A stretch of DNA of 64,000 bases from Bifidobacterium santillanense (GTDB lineage: Bacteria; Actinomycetota; Actinomycetes; Actinomycetales; Bifidobacteriaceae), in NCBI RefSeq assembly GCF_018555385.1, contig NZ_JAFEJS010000007.1, positions 1 through 64,000 of the forward strand, written 5' to 3'. The notes under the pieces were generated by a model. It was given only the letters and a program-made list of their open reading frames with translations. It made no database searches and was not told the DNA's origin. Below, in pieces: positions 62,201 to 64,000 of this stretch; within the stretch, counting starts at the first letter, position 1; each line of letters starts with the position of its first letter. Position numbers and translations under genes: made by a program.

Positions 62201-62743
62201 TACTCCGGGAATTCAACGGAAAAGTGATGCAATCCCCGGAGTGAACCGTGAGAATCCCGGAGCACGATGACAGGAATCCCGAAGTTGGCAGGGGAATCCA
62301 GAGCACTATGCAAGGAACCGGGGCCGCATTCCCTCCTCCGGGAATTCCACGGATTACTCCGGGAATTCATACGGAAAAGTGATGCAATTCCCGGAGCGAA
62401 CGGTGAGAAGCCCGGAGCGAACCACGGGGCCGAGGGATTCTGAGCGAGACGCGGGGCCGACGCCGAGCAATACCGCGCTCCATCCCGGGACTCCTGCGCC
62501 TTACTCCGGGAATTCATACGGAAAAGTGATGCAATTCCCGGAGCGAACCGTGGGAATCCCGCAGCACGATGACAGGAATCCCGAAGTTGGCAGGGGAGTC
62601 CCGGAGCACTATGCAAGGCACCGGGGCCGCATTCCTCCTCCGGGAATTTCACGGATTACTCCGGGAATTCATACGGAAAAGTGACGCAATCCCCGGAGTG
62701 GACGGTGAGAATCCCGGAGTAGACGGCGGGAATCCCGGAGTAA
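62201..62743. repeat. Tandem units of about 150 bp (TACTCCGGGAATTC...)
   Basis: Units begin at 62201, 62355, 62502 and 62657 (steps 154, 147, 155). Units 1 and 3 are nearly identical (GACAGGAATCCCGAAGTTGG...CACTATGCAAGG), so the higher-order repeat is about 300 bp. Inside, GAATCCCGGAG-like blocks recur every 20-22 bases. No gene visible. Confidence 0.88.
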
Positions 62744-62764
62744 GTGGGGACGACAACCACGGAA

Positions 62765-62811
62765 GTCGGCGTATGCGTCCCGACCGAGGTGGAGCTCAGC
62801 AACGAGGACTG
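62765..62811. pseudogene. Duplicated fragment of the Nramp gene
   Basis: GTCGGCGTATGCGTCCCGAC... followed by GAGCTCAGCAACGAGG is a diverged copy of 63256-63300 inside the Nramp gene (GCCGGCGTACGTGCCGAC... GAGCTCAGCGACGAGG), with about 80 percent identity and a two-base insertion. Confidence 0.7.
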
Positions 62812-62819
62812 ACATGGGA

Positions 62820-62929
62820 GGGTTATGCCAAGCTAGACCAGACCCAAAGGGTTATGCCAAGCTAGACCAGACCCAAAGGGTTATGCCAAGCTAGGCCAGA
62901 CCCAAAGGGTTATGCCAGGCTAGGCCAGA
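62820..62929. repeat. 29-bp tandem repeat at the 3' end of the Nramp gene
   Basis: Units beginning GGGTTATGCCAAGCTAGACC start at 62820, 62849, 62878 and 62907 (last partial). Units 1 and 2 are identical; later ones carry AGGCCAG. The end of each unit (GCTAGGCCAGACC) resembles the stop-codon region of the Nramp gene just beyond (GCTAGGCCAGGCC), so the array probably arose by copying that end. Confidence 0.93.
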
Positions 62930-62943
62930 CCGGGTGCGGGAGG

Positions 62944-64000
62944 CTAGGCCAGGCCGAAGAGGGTGAGGGCGATGAGGAGGACGTTGAGGGCCACGATCAG
63001 GGCGGCGACGGCGATGAAGATCACGTGCTTGACGGTGCCATCGACGTATTCGCCCATGAGCTTGCGGTCGTGGGTGTAGCGCAGGAGCGGGATGATCGCG
63101 AACGGGATGCCGATCGAGAGGATCACCTGGCCGATGACCAGCGCCTCGGTGGGGTTCGGCGCGAACCACAGGACGATCAGTCCCGGCACGAGCGTGACCA
63201 CGCGGCACGCCCACATCGGGGCCTTGATGCGCAGCAGTCCGTGCATGATCTCGGAGCCGGCGTACGTGCCGACCGAAGTCGAGCTCAGCGACGAGGCCAG
63301 CAGGCCGACCGAGAAGATCGTGCCGATGACCGGGCCGAGCACGCTCACGATCGCATGCTGCGCGCCCTCGATCGAATCGGTGCCCTTCATGCCGTACAGC
63401 GAGTTCGCGGCGAGGATGAGCAGCGCGAGGTTCACGGTGCCGGCGAGCACCAGCGCCCAGAACACGTCGATCTTCGAACCGTGCAGCAGCTCGCGCGTGG
63501 TGGGCCGTTCCTCGCCGCCCGCGTAATGATCGTTGACGAGCGTCGAATGCAGGTAGATCGCGTGCGGCATGACCGTCGCGCCGAGCATCGAGGCGGCCAT
63601 CAGCACGGAATCACGGTTCGAGAACCGCGGCACCAGACCGCCGAGCACGTCGCCTGGCGCGGGAGGCGCGATGAAGAGCCCCGCGATGAACCCGAACGTG
63701 ATGACCAGCAGCAGCGCGATCACCATCTTCTCGAACAGACGGTGCGTGCGCCCGCCCTCGAACATGAGCAGCACGGTCGAAACCGCGCCGATGACCACGC
63801 CGCCGACGAACAGCGGCAGGCCGAACAGCAGGTTCAGGGCGATCGCCCCGCCGATCAGCTCCGCGAGATCGGTCGCGATGGCGATGACCTCCGCCTGCAT
63901 GAAGAACATGAACCGGCCCGCATCGCTCATGCGCTCGCCGAGCAGCTCCGGCAGGGATTTGCCGGTGACGATGCCGAGCTTGGCGGACTGGTACTGGATG
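62944..64000 (-). CDS. mntH: Nramp-family divalent metal transporter (N-terminus beyond the window)
   Basis: 352 codons are visible, the frame being open to the last base. The order GIVTGKSLPELLGERM, EVIAIATDLAELIGGAIALN (conserved helix 3-4 region), MLGATVMPHAIYLHSTLV (the MPH motif of Nramp helix 6) and about nine helices to the stop identify a Mn2+/Fe2+ proton symporter. The DPGN motif of helix 1 lies outside the window. A 29-bp tandem repeat and a gene fragment copy lie just after the stop. Confidence 0.95.
   Translation of the reverse strand, partial: IQYQSAKLGIVTGKSLPELLGERMSDAGRFMFFMQAEVIAIATDLAELIGGAIALNLLFGLPLFVGGVVIGAVSTVLLMFEGGRTHRLFEKMVIALLLVITFGFIAGLFIAPPAPGDVLGGLVPRFSNRDSVLMAASMLGATVMPHAIYLHSTLVNDHYAGGEERPTTRELLHGSKIDVFWALVLAGTVNLALLILAANSLYGMKGTDSIEGAQHAIVSVLGPVIGTIFSVGLLASSLSSTSVGTYAGSEIMHGLLRIKAPMWACRVVTLVPGLIVLWFAPNPTEALVIGQVILSIGIPFAIIPLLRYTHDRKLMGEYVDGTVKHVIFIAVAALIVALNVLLIALTLFGLA

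Overview
The window looks like the chromosome of a Bifidobacterium; the species cannot be fixed from sequence alone. The GC-rich flanks carry an rmlA / fused rmlCD / rmlB rhamnose set, a tyrosine autokinase with a low-molecular-weight phosphatase, DUF4012 and undecaprenyl-phosphate sugar-transferase proteins, and a G5/lysozyme-like secreted protein. The genes are mostly cell-envelope and exopolysaccharide (EPS) functions, with stress, toxin and defence genes between them.

Layout. 1-6 kb: cell-surface proteins (a membrane-anchored Ser/Gly-rich protein, an Rpf-like G5 protein, a His-rich LAxTG protein, a VAETG protein) and a PqqD + S24/S26-peptidase pair. 6.5-14.9 kb: DUF4012 protein, phosphotyrosine phosphatase, a small DUF4160 cassette, tyrosine autokinase, and a nucleotidyltransferase-like protein (NTP_transf_5). 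15-19.6 kb: a Fic protein and the dTDP-rhamnose genes; rmlA is frameshifted near its 3' end. 19.9-28.8 kb (+): AT-rich EPS cassette 1, with glycosyltransferases, Wzy, Wzx and an acyltransferase. 29-30.4 kb: an O-antigen-ligase-like protein. 30.6-33.1 kb: a frameshifted AlbA_2 gene and HipA-like remnants. 33.1-42.0 kb (-): EPS cassette 2 with its own Wzx and Wzy, ending in GC-rich glycosyltransferases. A perfect 29-bp inverted repeat brackets both cassettes (19856-19884 and 41985-42013). 42-50 kb: an antitoxin, an AlbA_2 regulator-like gene preceded by a perfect 44-bp palindrome, the priming sugar transferase and two ATPases. 50.2-57 kb: an ABC exporter, an RloA/RloB-type defence pair, an HPr-kinase-like protein and two short peptide genes. 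57-64 kb: a large secreted protein, a DUF559-like protein, repeat arrays and the 3' part of an Nramp transporter.

Two things stand out. First, two short peptide genes (minus strand, 56852-57007 and 53329-53472) share the N-terminal pattern Y-x-x-P-x-[LF]-E-[LI]-[LI]...DV followed by Cys/Gly-containing tails. The window also holds, scattered, the proteins that commonly travel with such peptides: PqqD, an S24/S26-like peptidase, NTP_transf_5, an HPr-kinase-like protein and an ABC exporter. I read this as a candidate peptide maturation/export (RiPP-like) system interleaved with the EPS locus. Second, the intergenic spaces hold several unrelated palindrome families laid out in arrays with the same pitch of about 51 bp, not associated with cas genes.

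How the genes may work together: the sugar transferase (44.6 kb) would prime the lipid carrier, the rml genes supply dTDP-rhamnose to the rhamnosyltransferases, the cassettes build, flip and polymerise the unit, and the tyrosine autokinase/phosphatase pair controls chain length. Domain names are my recognition from sequence; no searches were run.
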